This document shows, in pieces, positions 36,860 to 45,261 of a DNA stretch of 56,676 bases; the first letter of the stretch is position 1, and each line of letters begins with the position of its first letter. Source of the DNA: an uncultured Lachnospiraceae bacterium (lineage in GTDB: Bacteria; Bacillota; Clostridia; Lachnospirales; Lachnospiraceae); contig CAMWTP010000034.1 in assembly GCA_947177165.1 (NCBI GenBank), positions 1 through 56,676 on the forward strand, read 5' to 3'. Under the pieces are notes generated by a model that was not told where the DNA came from, ran no database searches, and saw nothing but the letters and a program-made list of their open reading frames with translations. The translations under genes and the position numbers were made by a program.

Positions 36860-36932
36860 GTGACAACCTCTCCTTCCCATACATTTCAATATTTAATGAT
36901 GCTGTAACTCTCAATGTTTTCAAAAACATTCG

Positions 36933-37844
36933 TTATTTAATCATACTCTTTCTGATCACGCCAAATCCCAGAGGGTACGGTCCTGTGTGAACACTGATCG
37001 TCGCGCCAATCTGATACTTGCAAAGCTCCGCATCTGTGACCGCATACCCCTTCGCGCACAGAAAATCGATTGCCCCTTTGCGGAACGCCTCCGCCTCCTC
37101 AATGTCATAGCCGTAGCCAACACAGAGACTATACTCGCCCGATGATGCGTTCACCTCCTGGAGATACTGCCACAGCATCTCGTATACTTTCTCAAGCGAT
37201 TTCTTGCGGCTTCTCGTCACACCAGACGGAAAGATCTCCCCCTCCTTCAGCGTGATCAGCGGCTTGATGCCCAGCACAGAGCCCGCAAGCCCTGCAAGCT
37301 TGCCGATGCGCCCGCCATGCTTGAGATAATCGATATTCCCAACCGTAAAGAAAATGCGCCCGGTACCCTTGATCGACTCCAATTCCGCGACAACCTTTTC
37401 ATATGAAAGCCCCGCCTCATACATCCTGACTGCCTCAAGCACAAACAACCCCTGCAGCACAGTATCCACTGTGGAATCCATCACCGTTATCCGCGCATCC
37501 GGATAGCTCTCGAGAAGTATCTCCTTCGCATTCATTGCAGACTGGTAAGAACCGCTGAACTTTGTCGTGATGCAGATGCAGATGATCGCCTTTCCCGCCT
37601 CCACAAGCGGCTTAAATACATCCGCGTAATCCTGCACGGAAGGCAGTGAAGACTTCGGAAATGTCGCCGGATCCTCCACCATCTGCTCATAAAACTTTCT
37701 AATCGGCATATCCACGATTTCTTTCTGGTAATTTACACCGTCAAATGATACGTAGAAGGGCACTACGTCAATCCCTTTCTCTCTACAAAGCTCTGGCGGC
37801 AGGTCGCAGGAACCGTCTGTCACTATTCTGTAATCCATCAACAT
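36933..37844 (-). CDS. DegV family fatty-acid-binding protein
   Basis: 303 aa. It starts YRIVTDGSCDLPPELCREKGIDVVPFYVSFDG, followed by the conserved FPKSSLPSVQDYADVFKP (TSQPS-like loop) and ITTKFSGSYQSAMNA, and ends with HTGPYPLGFGVI. DegV proteins bind fatty acids, and the FakB members present them to the kinase FakA. No fakA lies nearby, so the partner is elsewhere or the role differs. GTGAGG lies in front of the ATG. The gene stands singly between LacI2 and the mutarotase. Confidence 0.9.
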   Translation of the reverse strand: MLMDYRIVTDGSCDLPPELCREKGIDVVPFYVSFDGVNYQKEIVDMPIRKFYEQMVEDPATFPKSSLPSVQDYADVFKPLVEAGKAIICICITTKFSGSYQSAMNAKEILLESYPDARITVMDSTVDTVLQGLFVLEAVRMYEAGLSYEKVVAELESIKGTGRIFFTVGNIDYLKHGGRIGKLAGLAGSVLGIKPLITLKEGEIFPSGVTRSRKKSLEKVYEMLWQYLQEVNASSGEYSLCVGYGYDIEEAEAFRKGAIDFLCAKGYAVTDAELCKYQIGATISVHTGPYPLGFGVIRKSMIK

Positions 37845-38016
37845 TAAAACCTCACTTTTTCATATACTATCATTGATAACAACATCGCAGCTGTCCGTCC
37901 ATGCCGCTGAAAATCATTTTTGTATTCCCGCATGGCGTTTTCATTACTACGTTAAATAGATATTGAAATTATATCACGTATTTTGCGTATTGTCATCGTA
38001 TATATGAAAAAACAGT

Positions 38017-39030
38017 TTAAATTTTCGGATATGTCACGATTGTGGTAAACGAGGCATCCATCGTCGGACACTTCACCTTGTCAATCACCGATTTCACAAG
38101 ACGTCTGCCCATCTCCTCAATGCGCACATCAACCGTGAGTATGTCCTTCTTGAAGAAGTCTGACTCCAACGTGTTGTTAAAGCCTGTGATCACCACCCGC
38201 TTCACAGCCTGCGGATCGCGCTGCAGAAGAGCCAGCGCCACATGTTTTGCCACGTCATCATCCTCACAGATGATCGCCTCCGGTATGTATGGCATATTCT
38301 TTACGACCTCCTCAACCATGGCATAGCTGAAACTAATGCCGTTGGCCGGCCGTGTATACTGGAGACGTTCATCCAGCTGAACATGATTTCTGCTGCATGC
38401 GTTCAGGAACCCCAGATATCGCGCCTGTATCATGCGCGATCCCTCCGCAAACCCAATATATGCAAACTTCGCGCATCCTTTCTGTTTGATCACATACTCT
38501 GTCAATGTATTCATGGAATAAAAACCGTCCACATTGATGACATCTCCGATCTTGATATACTCCTGCGCGTTGACCGGACTGTTAAAGAATGTGACCGGAA
38601 GCTTTTTGCGCCCGATTCCCTTCACGAATTTTGCCGGAAATACACTCAAAAATATAATCCCCTTCACATCATCCGCAATCAGCCTGCCTGTCGCCTCACC
38701 ATCCTTGTCCTTCTCATCCACCACATGAAGCTGCATGCGATATCCCTCATCATTCACCGCGTTGCTGATACCTGCAAGTGCTCTCGTCCAGAAAGTGGAC
38801 TGCATATGATTAAATAACACCAGTATTGTTCCCGTGTTGGCTCTGCGATATGTCGACTTGACTTCCTCCACAAGATTCTCATCCAGCTTGGTGTACCCCA
38901 TCTGCCATGCCTTCTGTACAACTGCATGTCTTGTCTGCGGAGAGACAAGCCCCCCGTTCAGTGCCTTTGCCACAGTATTGCGGCTAAGCCCCATCTCAGC
39001 CGCAATATCCTGTATCGTTACCTTCTTCAT
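38017..39030 (-). CDS. LacI-family transcriptional regulator 2
   Basis: 337 aa. The helix-turn-helix is VTIQDIAAEMGLSRNTVAKALNGGLVSPQTRHAVVQKAWQMGY. The sensor domain follows (TILVLFNHMQSTFWTRALAGISNAVNDEGYRM..., KRVVITGFNNTLESDFFKKDILTVDV). It is not adjacent to a sugar operon. Downstream is DegV after a 172-base gap and upstream is DUF6465 at 46 bases, so its target is unclear. It is an extra regulator just outside the mannan locus and could act on it in trans, but nothing in the sequence proves this. GAGGGGAAG precedes the ATG. Confidence 0.88.
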   Translation of the reverse strand: MKKVTIQDIAAEMGLSRNTVAKALNGGLVSPQTRHAVVQKAWQMGYTKLDENLVEEVKSTYRRANTGTILVLFNHMQSTFWTRALAGISNAVNDEGYRMQLHVVDEKDKDGEATGRLIADDVKGIIFLSVFPAKFVKGIGRKKLPVTFFNSPVNAQEYIKIGDVINVDGFYSMNTLTEYVIKQKGCAKFAYIGFAEGSRMIQARYLGFLNACSRNHVQLDERLQYTRPANGISFSYAMVEEVVKNMPYIPEAIICEDDDVAKHVALALLQRDPQAVKRVVITGFNNTLESDFFKKDILTVDVRIEEMGRRLVKSVIDKVKCPTMDASFTTIVTYPKI

Positions 39031-39076
39031 TCGCTTCCCCTCTTATACATTTGTTGTATGAATTTTAGAACAAAGA

Positions 39077-39472
39077 TTAGAACAAAGGAATCTTTCCTTC
39101 ATAAGAATTATTGATTACATAGTATGCTGTGAAATCCGTCGGCTTGAGATACACCTGAATCAATTCGATCCTGGACGCGTCATTCCCTCTCCTTGCGTAA
39201 TCCTCCGTCACTCTCTTTGCAATATCTCTCATGTCTGTCTCATGCTCGCGGTACTGCAGTTCAAAATCAACCTCAACACCGTCAATCTCCGACAGGTATC
39301 CGCCCTTCTTCGCCGTCTCCTTTTCCTCCGCAGTCACGGCAGTCTCCGGCGCCTTCGTTTCCTCTGCTGCCACGGCAGCCTCCGGTGCCTTTGTTTCCTC
39401 CGCTGCCTTGACCTTCTCCGTCTCTTCTTTTTCCATATCCTTAACATCGCTTCCATCGAACTTGTCCAACAT
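39077..39472 (-). CDS. DUF6465 family protein
   Basis: 131 aa. The first 60 residues are a low-complexity, internally repeated stretch (AAEETKAPEAAVAAEETKAPETAV). The C-terminal 75 residues form a small alpha/beta domain (VEVDFELQYREHETDMRDIAKRVTEDYARRG... IELIQVYLKPTDFTAYYVINNSYEGKIPLF). It resembles DUF6465, widespread in Lachnospiraceae with no known function. AAAGGATGG lies in front of the ATG. It is immediately upstream of the second LacI gene. The variable Ala/Glu/Lys arm may be a flexible tether. Confidence 0.75.
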   Translation of the reverse strand: MLDKFDGSDVKDMEKEETEKVKAAEETKAPEAAVAAEETKAPETAVTAEEKETAKKGGYLSEIDGVEVDFELQYREHETDMRDIAKRVTEDYARRGNDASRIELIQVYLKPTDFTAYYVINNSYEGKIPLF

Positions 39473-39946
39473 GATAAACCATCCTTTCTTTTCTATATAT
39501 CATTAATCGCTATGAAAATAAGTAACTCTTTGATAAAGTGTGTCTTTTGATCTATTCCTGTATTATCATAACACACTTTTCGAAAAATGAACACACAATC
39601 TTTCATAAATAACGTTAATGAAAACCAACGTGTTCCCGCCTTTTTGTTCTCCACCCTTTAAATATCGTATGTTTTCTATTTTGCAACTATAAAAAAATTT
39701 AATCTGTAACACGAGATTTTTATTGAATTCCGGGCGCTTTTGCACGCTCATCAAAGTGAAATATTTCTTTCATCTTTTTATCATTTCGAATTGCTCCCGA
39801 TATTGATAACTCTTTTTTATCAATATATTTTTATACCGAAAACTTTCAATTTTCCTTCATTTTTACATTTTTCGACATTTTATGCACACTCGCCCTGTAT
39901 CCGCCTCTCTGGAGGCCATATTAAAATAATTGGTATTATTTTAATA
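39473..39946. other. Intergenic region, AT-rich
   Basis: 474 bases without a convincing gene. Short frames inside it lack ribosome sites. The right end holds a 12-bp perfect stem (39918-39929 with 39936-39947) that overlaps the Nudix stop and is a likely terminator. The left part contains TTATCATAACACACTTTTC (39563-39581), nearly identical to a stretch upstream of the XRE gene (45120-45137) and probably covering the DUF6465 promoter (TATGAT on the minus strand). Confidence 0.5.
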
Positions 39947-40558
39947 TCACTGTAGAAACGCAAAAGGCGCGTCCTGGTCTGCATGCAAGAAATTCATGAG
40001 GAGATACGCAGCCCTGATGGAGACTTTCTCCTCGCGCAGGATGCGTCCCGCCTCCTTCCGGTCCACAATCAAAACCTGTATTGACTCTGTGTCCTCCAGC
40101 TCATCGCGGCTGATCGTTCCGCTGGCGTATCCAAAGACTGCATTGCAGCTCTCATCGGTAAAACCTGCCCCCATAAAAAACGGCCTGCGATATGCAGCGT
40201 CACCGTCCGCATAGACCTCGAAGGTAAGCCCTGTCTCCTCCTTCATCTCCCGCACCGCCGCAATGTCAGGCGTCTCCCCCGCATCGATCAACCCCGCCGG
40301 AAGCTCATACAGATAATCCCCCAGAGGATAGCGGTACTGTCTGATCATCACAATTTTCCCCGGATCATCCCTGAGAATTGGATAGATGACAACCCCCTCC
40401 GCTTCGCTGTCCCCCGTCAGCAGTTTGATATTTTCCGCCTTTCTTCTTGACACGAAAAAGTAATCGAAAGGACGGCCGCTGTCGGTCAGCGCATCCAATC
40501 GGAACAGATTCAAAAACTTATTATCGGACAATTTGTGGATTTTGGTGTACTTTTTCAT
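39947..40558 (-). CDS. Nudix hydrolase (ADP-ribose pyrophosphatase-like)
   Basis: 203 aa. The Nudix box is complete: GLIDAGETPDIAAVREMKEETGL fits GX5EX7REUXEEXGU. The upstream RQYRYPLGDYLYELPAG segment is typical of the ADP-ribose pyrophosphatase group. It probably hydrolyses ADP-ribose or a related nucleoside diphosphate sugar with a divalent metal. It is divergent from the HD-GYP gene, whose promoter starts in the 95-base gap. The exact substrate is not predictable from sequence. Confidence 0.88.
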   Translation of the reverse strand: MKKYTKIHKLSDNKFLNLFRLDALTDSGRPFDYFFVSRRKAENIKLLTGDSEAEGVVIYPILRDDPGKIVMIRQYRYPLGDYLYELPAGLIDAGETPDIAAVREMKEETGLTFEVYADGDAAYRRPFFMGAGFTDESCNAVFGYASGTISRDELEDTESIQVLIVDRKEAGRILREEKVSIRAAYLLMNFLHADQDAPFAFLQ

Positions 40559-40576
40559 ATAATTATCTCCTTTTGT

Positions 40577-40605
40577 TTGACATTTTTAACAAAAACCGCT
40601 AGAAT
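40577..40605 (+). promoter_or_regulatory. HD-GYP gene promoter
   Basis: TTGACA (40577-40582), a 17-bp spacer and TAGAAT (40600-40605) lie 48 bases before the HD-GYP start codon. Confidence 0.75.
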
Positions 40606-40653
40606 AAAAGTAGCGTTTTTGAAATCACTATTTTTCCAGAAAGAGAGAGCTTT

Positions 40654-41814
40654 ATGAGACAAATTCCCATTACAGCACTGACACCCGGTATGGTAACTGC
40701 CGAGGACATCGTATCTTATGATCATGTGACAATCGTTCCAAAGGGCATCATACTCACTGAAAATATTATATCACGTTTAGAAGGATATTCCATATATTAT
40801 GTACAGATTGAGGACAATCTTATCGTCGATCTGTCTACACCCATGGTAAATGCGGCAATTCTCACACAGGACGCCTCTATGGCAAATTTGTACAATTCCG
40901 GCAATACCGCAGAAGCCACGGCCGCAGACAGACAGCTCCAGCGATTTTCCCAAGGCTTTGCGCGGTGCGCCGAGCACTACGAGAGCAATCTCATGAAATC
41001 TCTTCACCGCAATGAGCCGTTTCGCGCAAACGAACTGCTAAAGGAGACCCTGGCCCTGCTACGTCAGGACAATCAGGACATCAGTCTCTTCGAAATGCTG
41101 CTGAACATGCACAACACCGAGGATTCTGTGTACGATCACTGCATCGATGTCGCACTCATCTCCAATGTACTCGCGCGCTGGCTGAACTTTTCCGAGGCCG
41201 ACCAGATGATGGCAACCGCCTGCGGACTGTTTCACGATGTCGGCAAATTCATGCTTCCTGCAGGAGTCCTGCGCAAGCCTGGCAAACTGACACCTGATGA
41301 GTTTGAGATCATCAAGACTCACACCACGGAAGGCTTTCACCTGCTGGGACGCTACAGCAGCATCCCCGATCCAGTAAAAAACGCCGCGCTGATGCATCAT
41401 GAGAAATGCGACGGAAGCGGATATCCATACGGGCTGACCGGTGACGACATTGACAAATTTTCCAAGATTGTCACGATTGCCGATATCTTCGATGCCATGA
41501 CGAGCGAGCGTGTGTACCGCGCAGCGATGTGTCCTTTTTCTGTCATAAAATACTTCGAGGATGATGGGATCCAGAAATATGAGATCAAGTATATCCTCAC
41601 ATTCCTCGAAAATGTGTCAAACGCTTATCTCAATCACAGAGTTACCCTGAGCAACGGCATGGAGGGAAATGTCATCTTTATCAACCCGAACAATTTCTCC
41701 CAGCCGGTCGTCCGCACAGAGAACAACGAGATCATCGATCTACAGAAATCCTACTACCAGAGCATGCTGCAATTGTCAAACCAGAAAAATATTTCCATCG
41801 AGACAATCATGTAA
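40654..41814 (+). CDS. HD-GYP domain protein
   Basis: 386 aa, soluble. An N-terminal region of about 110 residues (ITALTPGMVTAEDIVSYDHVTIVPKGIILTENII) resembles the domain that often precedes HD-GYP in Firmicutes. The HD-GYP domain shows HCIDVALISNVLA, CGLFHDVGKFMLP and HHEKCDGSGYPYGL, then ADIFDAMTSERVYR. HD-GYP proteins are cyclic-di-GMP phosphodiesterases. All metal-ligand His/Asp positions that I can identify are present, so it is probably active. It is transcribed alone from a near-consensus promoter and ends in a very strong terminator. Confidence 0.9.
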   Translation: MRQIPITALTPGMVTAEDIVSYDHVTIVPKGIILTENIISRLEGYSIYYVQIEDNLIVDLSTPMVNAAILTQDASMANLYNSGNTAEATAADRQLQRFSQGFARCAEHYESNLMKSLHRNEPFRANELLKETLALLRQDNQDISLFEMLLNMHNTEDSVYDHCIDVALISNVLARWLNFSEADQMMATACGLFHDVGKFMLPAGVLRKPGKLTPDEFEIIKTHTTEGFHLLGRYSSIPDPVKNAALMHHEKCDGSGYPYGLTGDDIDKFSKIVTIADIFDAMTSERVYRAAMCPFSVIKYFEDDGIQKYEIKYILTFLENVSNAYLNHRVTLSNGMEGNVIFINPNNFSQPVVRTENNEIIDLQKSYYQSMLQLSNQKNISIETIM

Positions 41815-41816
41815 AA

Positions 41817-41868
41817 CGCAAAGACAGAAAGAACCCGGAAAAATCCCTGGGTTCTTTCTGTCTTTGCG
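41817..41868. terminator. Bidirectional terminator between HD-GYP gene and amt
   Basis: A perfect 20-bp stem has arms at 41817-41836 and 41849-41868, enclosing a smaller GGA...TCC hairpin. It lies between the convergent stops. Confidence 0.9.
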
Positions 41869-41875
41869 CTTCGAA

Positions 41876-43666
41876 CTACTCAACATCTGCAAGTGCGGCC
41901 ATATTCTCCTCACCTGTGCGTATCTTGACCACCCTATCCACGTTGTACACAAATATCTTGCCATCACCGATATGCCCTGTGTAGAGCGCCTTCTTCGCTG
42001 ACTCGATCACCTTCCCGACAGGGATTGCCGATACAACCACTTCAACCTTCACTTTCGGGAGCAGTGTCGCATCAATTTCCGTCCCGCGGTACTTTTCGCC
42101 TGCACCCTTCTGGATACCGCAGCCCATGACCTGCGTCACCGTCATACCAGTCACACCGATGTTGTTCATCGCCCTGCGGAGCACATCATACCGCGACAGC
42201 TTCGCGATAATGACAACTTTGTAAATGCCGCTTGAAACGGGAACCTGCGAAACCCTGACCGCAGCATTTTTCTGCGCCTCAGAAGCCTCCTCGTAATTGT
42301 CAGAACCGAGCTGCGTGTTCTCGTTCTCCTCCATGATCATGCTGTTTGAGATATCCATCATGGAGAAACCTGCGTATGCCGACGGAAGTCCATGCTCTGT
42401 GGCGTCGAGACCGATGATCTCCTCCTCCTCGCTGACGCGGAGACCAAAAACTGCCCTGATCACAAGGAATGTGACTGTGATTGTGGCCACTGTCCATATA
42501 ATCACACTGAACATCCCTGCCAGCTGCATACCCAACAGCTTAAAACCACCGCCGTAGAAAAGTCCTGTTCCGCAGATCTGATTCGCACCATATGCTACGC
42601 CGTCGCCATATCCTCTCGCAAATGCAGGCGCTGTGTCCGTCGCAAAGAGTCCGACCGCGACTGTTCCCCAGATACCATTCATACAGTGAACCGCCACTGC
42701 GCCAACCGGATCGTCAATGTGCAGTCTGTAGTCAAGGAACCACACGCCAAACACCACCAGAAGACCGGCGACGGCACCGATCACAATCGCGCCAAAGGCA
42801 TCTGTCACATCACATCCGGCCGTGATCGCCACAAGACCTGCAAGAGAGGCATTGAGACACATAGACACATCCGGCTTGCCATACCTGATCCACGTAAAGA
42901 CCATGCAGACTACCGTGGCGATTGCAGGCGCGATCGTCGTCGTCACGAATATGGAGCCGAGCTCCGCAAGACTTGTCGCTGCCGCACCGTTAAATCCATA
43001 CCAGCCAAGCCACAAAATAAACACGCCAAGTGCACCTATTGTGAGGTTATGTCCGGGAAACGCGTTTACCTTCGTAATATTTCCCTGATTATCCTTTGTA
43101 AACTTCCCGATGCGGGGACCGAGAATCTTCGCTCCGATCAGGGCGCTGATACCGCCTACCATATGTATCGCACAGGAGCCTGCAAAATCGTGAAATCCCA
43201 TCTGCGCCAGCCAGCCGCCGCCCCAGATCCAGTGCGCCTCAACAGGGTAAATCAACGCTGAGATGACCCCTGAGTACACACAGTAGGAGAGGAACTTCGT
43301 TCTCTCTGCCATCGCACCGGAAACGATTGTCGCAGTCGTCGCACAGAATACCAGATTAAAGACGAAGTTTGACCAGTCAAACTCCGCATAGCTGGTGAAA
43401 ATGTCAAAGCCGGGTTTTCCGATAAATCCCATCAAATCCTCACCGAGCAGCAGACCAAAACCAATCAGAATAAATGTACATGTCCCGATACAGAAATCCA
43501 TCAGATTCTTCATGATGATGTTTCCTGTATTCTTTGCCCTGGTGAATCCTGCTTCCACCATTGCAAATCCAGCCTGCATCCAAAATACCAGCGCAGCGCC
43601 GATCAAAAACCATACGCCGTAAATCTCACTGTTTACGGCACCCAGCAGTTCCTGTAACTCTGTCAT
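41876..43666 (-). CDS. amt: Ammonium transporter fused to a C-terminal PII domain
   Basis: About 596 aa. The first 430 residues are an Amt channel with 11 or so membrane helices (FWMQAGFAMVEAGFTRAKN, DFAGSCAIHMVGGISAL with pore His, GFNGAAATS, DDPVGAVAVHCMNGIWG with second His). After a linker, residues 479-596 form a complete PII/GlnK domain (YKVVIIAKLSRYDVLRRAMNNIGVTGMTV, T-loop KGAGEKYRGTEID, TGHIGDGKIFV). PII proteins normally bind Amt as separate trimers to shut it under nitrogen sufficiency, so here gate and regulator are covalently joined. The start behind AGGAGGAG is preferred to the long frame. The T-loop Tyr is retained. Its leader carries a promoter-proximal terminator. Confidence 0.93.
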   Translation of the reverse strand: MTELQELLGAVNSEIYGVWFLIGAALVFWMQAGFAMVEAGFTRAKNTGNIIMKNLMDFCIGTCTFILIGFGLLLGEDLMGFIGKPGFDIFTSYAEFDWSNFVFNLVFCATTATIVSGAMAERTKFLSYCVYSGVISALIYPVEAHWIWGGGWLAQMGFHDFAGSCAIHMVGGISALIGAKILGPRIGKFTKDNQGNITKVNAFPGHNLTIGALGVFILWLGWYGFNGAAATSLAELGSIFVTTTIAPAIATVVCMVFTWIRYGKPDVSMCLNASLAGLVAITAGCDVTDAFGAIVIGAVAGLLVVFGVWFLDYRLHIDDPVGAVAVHCMNGIWGTVAVGLFATDTAPAFARGYGDGVAYGANQICGTGLFYGGGFKLLGMQLAGMFSVIIWTVATITVTFLVIRAVFGLRVSEEEEIIGLDATEHGLPSAYAGFSMMDISNSMIMEENENTQLGSDNYEEASEAQKNAAVRVSQVPVSSGIYKVVIIAKLSRYDVLRRAMNNIGVTGMTVTQVMGCGIQKGAGEKYRGTEIDATLLPKVKVEVVVSAIPVGKVIESAKKALYTGHIGDGKIFVYNVDRVVKIRTGEENMAALADVE

Positions 43667-43767
43667 AATAATCTCCTCCTCTTCCTTTCCCTGTTCAGAC
43701 GCCGCCGATGCGTCGCTCTGGATGATCTTGCGCAATAACATCGGCGTGCGCAGAAAACAAACGAAAA

Positions 43768-43845
43768 AAAGGTGCTAAGGGAGTATATCCCGCAGCACCT
43801 TTGCTTCATGCACCTAATATTACCACCACATTTTTCCATTGTCAA
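43768..43845 (-). promoter_or_regulatory. amt promoter with immediate terminator hairpin (attenuator)
   Basis: TTGACA (43840-43845), a 17-bp spacer and TAATAT (43817-43822) form a strong promoter on the minus strand. Only about 8 nt after the expected start, a stem (43768-43776 with 43794-43802, plus inner GGGA/TCCC) is followed by a run of seven T. Transcription should therefore stop near +45 unless antiterminated, about 100 nt before the amt start. AGGTGC occurs twice before the stem (once in it), giving a possible alternative pairing. Confidence 0.65.
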
Positions 43846-43963
43846 ACACTTTTATCTCATCACCGTGTCCGTATCTGACGCAAAACAGCCCGTTAATGCG
43901 CCATATGATATTGCGTGTGCACTATACATTGCCATATTTTTCATGTCATGTCCCGTTTTTTGT

Positions 43964-44701
43964 CTAATTTGCACGATAGACATACTGTATAAACTCCTTC
44001 TCCACCATCATTCCGTCGAAATTGATCTCCTGCAGCCTGACTCTGTCCTGCGGCACAAACCCCAGCCGTTCGCACAGGTGAATGGAGGCCTCGTTGTTCT
44101 CATTGATGAAAGAACAGTATTCCCTCTGATCCAACTCCTCGATTCCGTAGGCGAGAATCGCACTGCACGCCTCATACGCATACCCCTGATGCTGATACGC
44201 CACTCCCAGCATAAAGCCAAGCTCCAGCCCCTCGAAACCTTCCTTGTACTCCAGTCCGGCTCTGCCTATGACCTGTCTGCTGTCTTTGCTCTCGAGCACC
44301 CACATGCCATAACCGTAAAATCCATATATATTTTTAATGTACTCTCTCGTGTAAATGATCTCCTGCTCCGGCTCTGCAAAGAGCGGCTCCATAAACTGTG
44401 TGACGCTCGCATCACGGTACAGTTCATACAGCTGCGGCACATCCTCCACTGTGATCTCCCGAATCCGCAGTCTCGGTGTCTCGGTAATATCCCACGGAAT
44501 ATCATGAAAACGCCTGTACACCCTGTCAAGATACCTCGCATCGATGTCACTCAGGTCTTCCACACAGTAGGAGCCGCACGGAAAGCTCTGATCCCTGTTA
44601 TTTTCATTTAGCCAGACAATATACGGAATCTGCCTGGCAGCATAGCGCGCCGCCTCCTCAGCACTTTCCGTTATCATGACCTCACGTGTGATATCTGCCA
44701 T
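43964..44701 (-). CDS. GNAT family N-acetyltransferase
   Basis: About 245 aa. The N-terminal 90 residues are a helical extension of unknown role (SAEEAARYAARQIPYIVWLNENN). The GNAT domain follows: LRIREITVEDVPQLYELYRD, GMWVLESKDSRQVIGRAGLEY, LELGFMLGVAYQHQGYAYEACSAILAYG (acetyl-CoA binding region) and INENNEASIHLCERLGF. The ribosomal-protein or amino-group acceptor cannot be predicted. The ATG at 44701 has GGGGTGG close upstream. The ATG 33 bases earlier (44734) is also possible and would leave only 7 bases after the XRE gene. It probably forms an operon with that regulator. Confidence 0.85.
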   Translation of the reverse strand: MADITREVMITESAEEAARYAARQIPYIVWLNENNRDQSFPCGSYCVEDLSDIDARYLDRVYRRFHDIPWDITETPRLRIREITVEDVPQLYELYRDASVTQFMEPLFAEPEQEIIYTREYIKNIYGFYGYGMWVLESKDSRQVIGRAGLEYKEGFEGLELGFMLGVAYQHQGYAYEACSAILAYGIEELDQREYCSFINENNEASIHLCERLGFVPQDRVRLQEINFDGMMVEKEFIQYVYRAN

Positions 44702-44741
44702 ATTGCCACCCCGCCCTGCTTGATTATCGTCCATTGTCCTG

Positions 44742-45074
44742 TCAGGATATCCCCTTTCTTTTTGTGTATCTCTTATGATATGTTTTCAGATGTCTGCCTG
44801 CGCTCAGATTCTGATTCCACTGCACCAGCCACGCCACATCGTGACTTGGTATCACCAGCTCATCCATATGTACATTTAATATCCTGCTTAACTTGTACAG
44901 ATTGTCGATGGACGGCATTGTCTGCCCTCTGAGCCAACGGTAGATCGGCTGTGGGCACGATAACATGAGCTCCTTTTGGATTTCGCCGACCGTATAGCCC
45001 TGTTTCCTGATCATATAATTCAATAATTCGCCTGTCATCTGCATATCGAGGGATACCCCTGTCTCTTTTTTCAT
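44742..45074 (-). CDS. XRE-family helix-turn-helix regulator
   Basis: 110 aa. The Cro/C1-type fold is seen in NYMIRKQGYTVGEIQKELMLSCPQPIYRWLRGQTMPSIDNLYKLSRILNVHMDELV. A short basic tail (HLKTYHKRYTKRKG) follows. AGGAAT and GGAGG lie just upstream of the ATG. It is transcribed toward the GNAT gene and may control it. The upstream TATGAT box is part of a sequence shared with the DUF6465 upstream region. Confidence 0.85.
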   Translation of the reverse strand: MKKETGVSLDMQMTGELLNYMIRKQGYTVGEIQKELMLSCPQPIYRWLRGQTMPSIDNLYKLSRILNVHMDELVIPSHDVAWLVQWNQNLSAGRHLKTYHKRYTKRKGIS

Positions 45075-45261
45075 ATTCCTGCTGCCTCCGTACTATCATA
45101 ATTATGATTTGTGATACTCTTATCATACACACTTTTCTGCAAAAAGTCATTGTACTTTTTGTTTAAATTACAAATTTTTGTATCAATACAGGCATTTTTT
45201 TCCTGATGGAAAATATTCTTTAATAAGAACGCTTCTGAAAGTATCATAAATGAGGCTAAAA

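Noticed and set aside
39566..39754. 62-aa minus-strand frame in the intergenic region
   Set aside because: No ribosome site, no family resemblance, and composition of AT-rich non-coding DNA.
42392..43261. 289-aa plus-strand Cys/His-rich open frame
   Set aside because: Antisense to the membrane helices of Amt; the composition is explained by the opposite strand.
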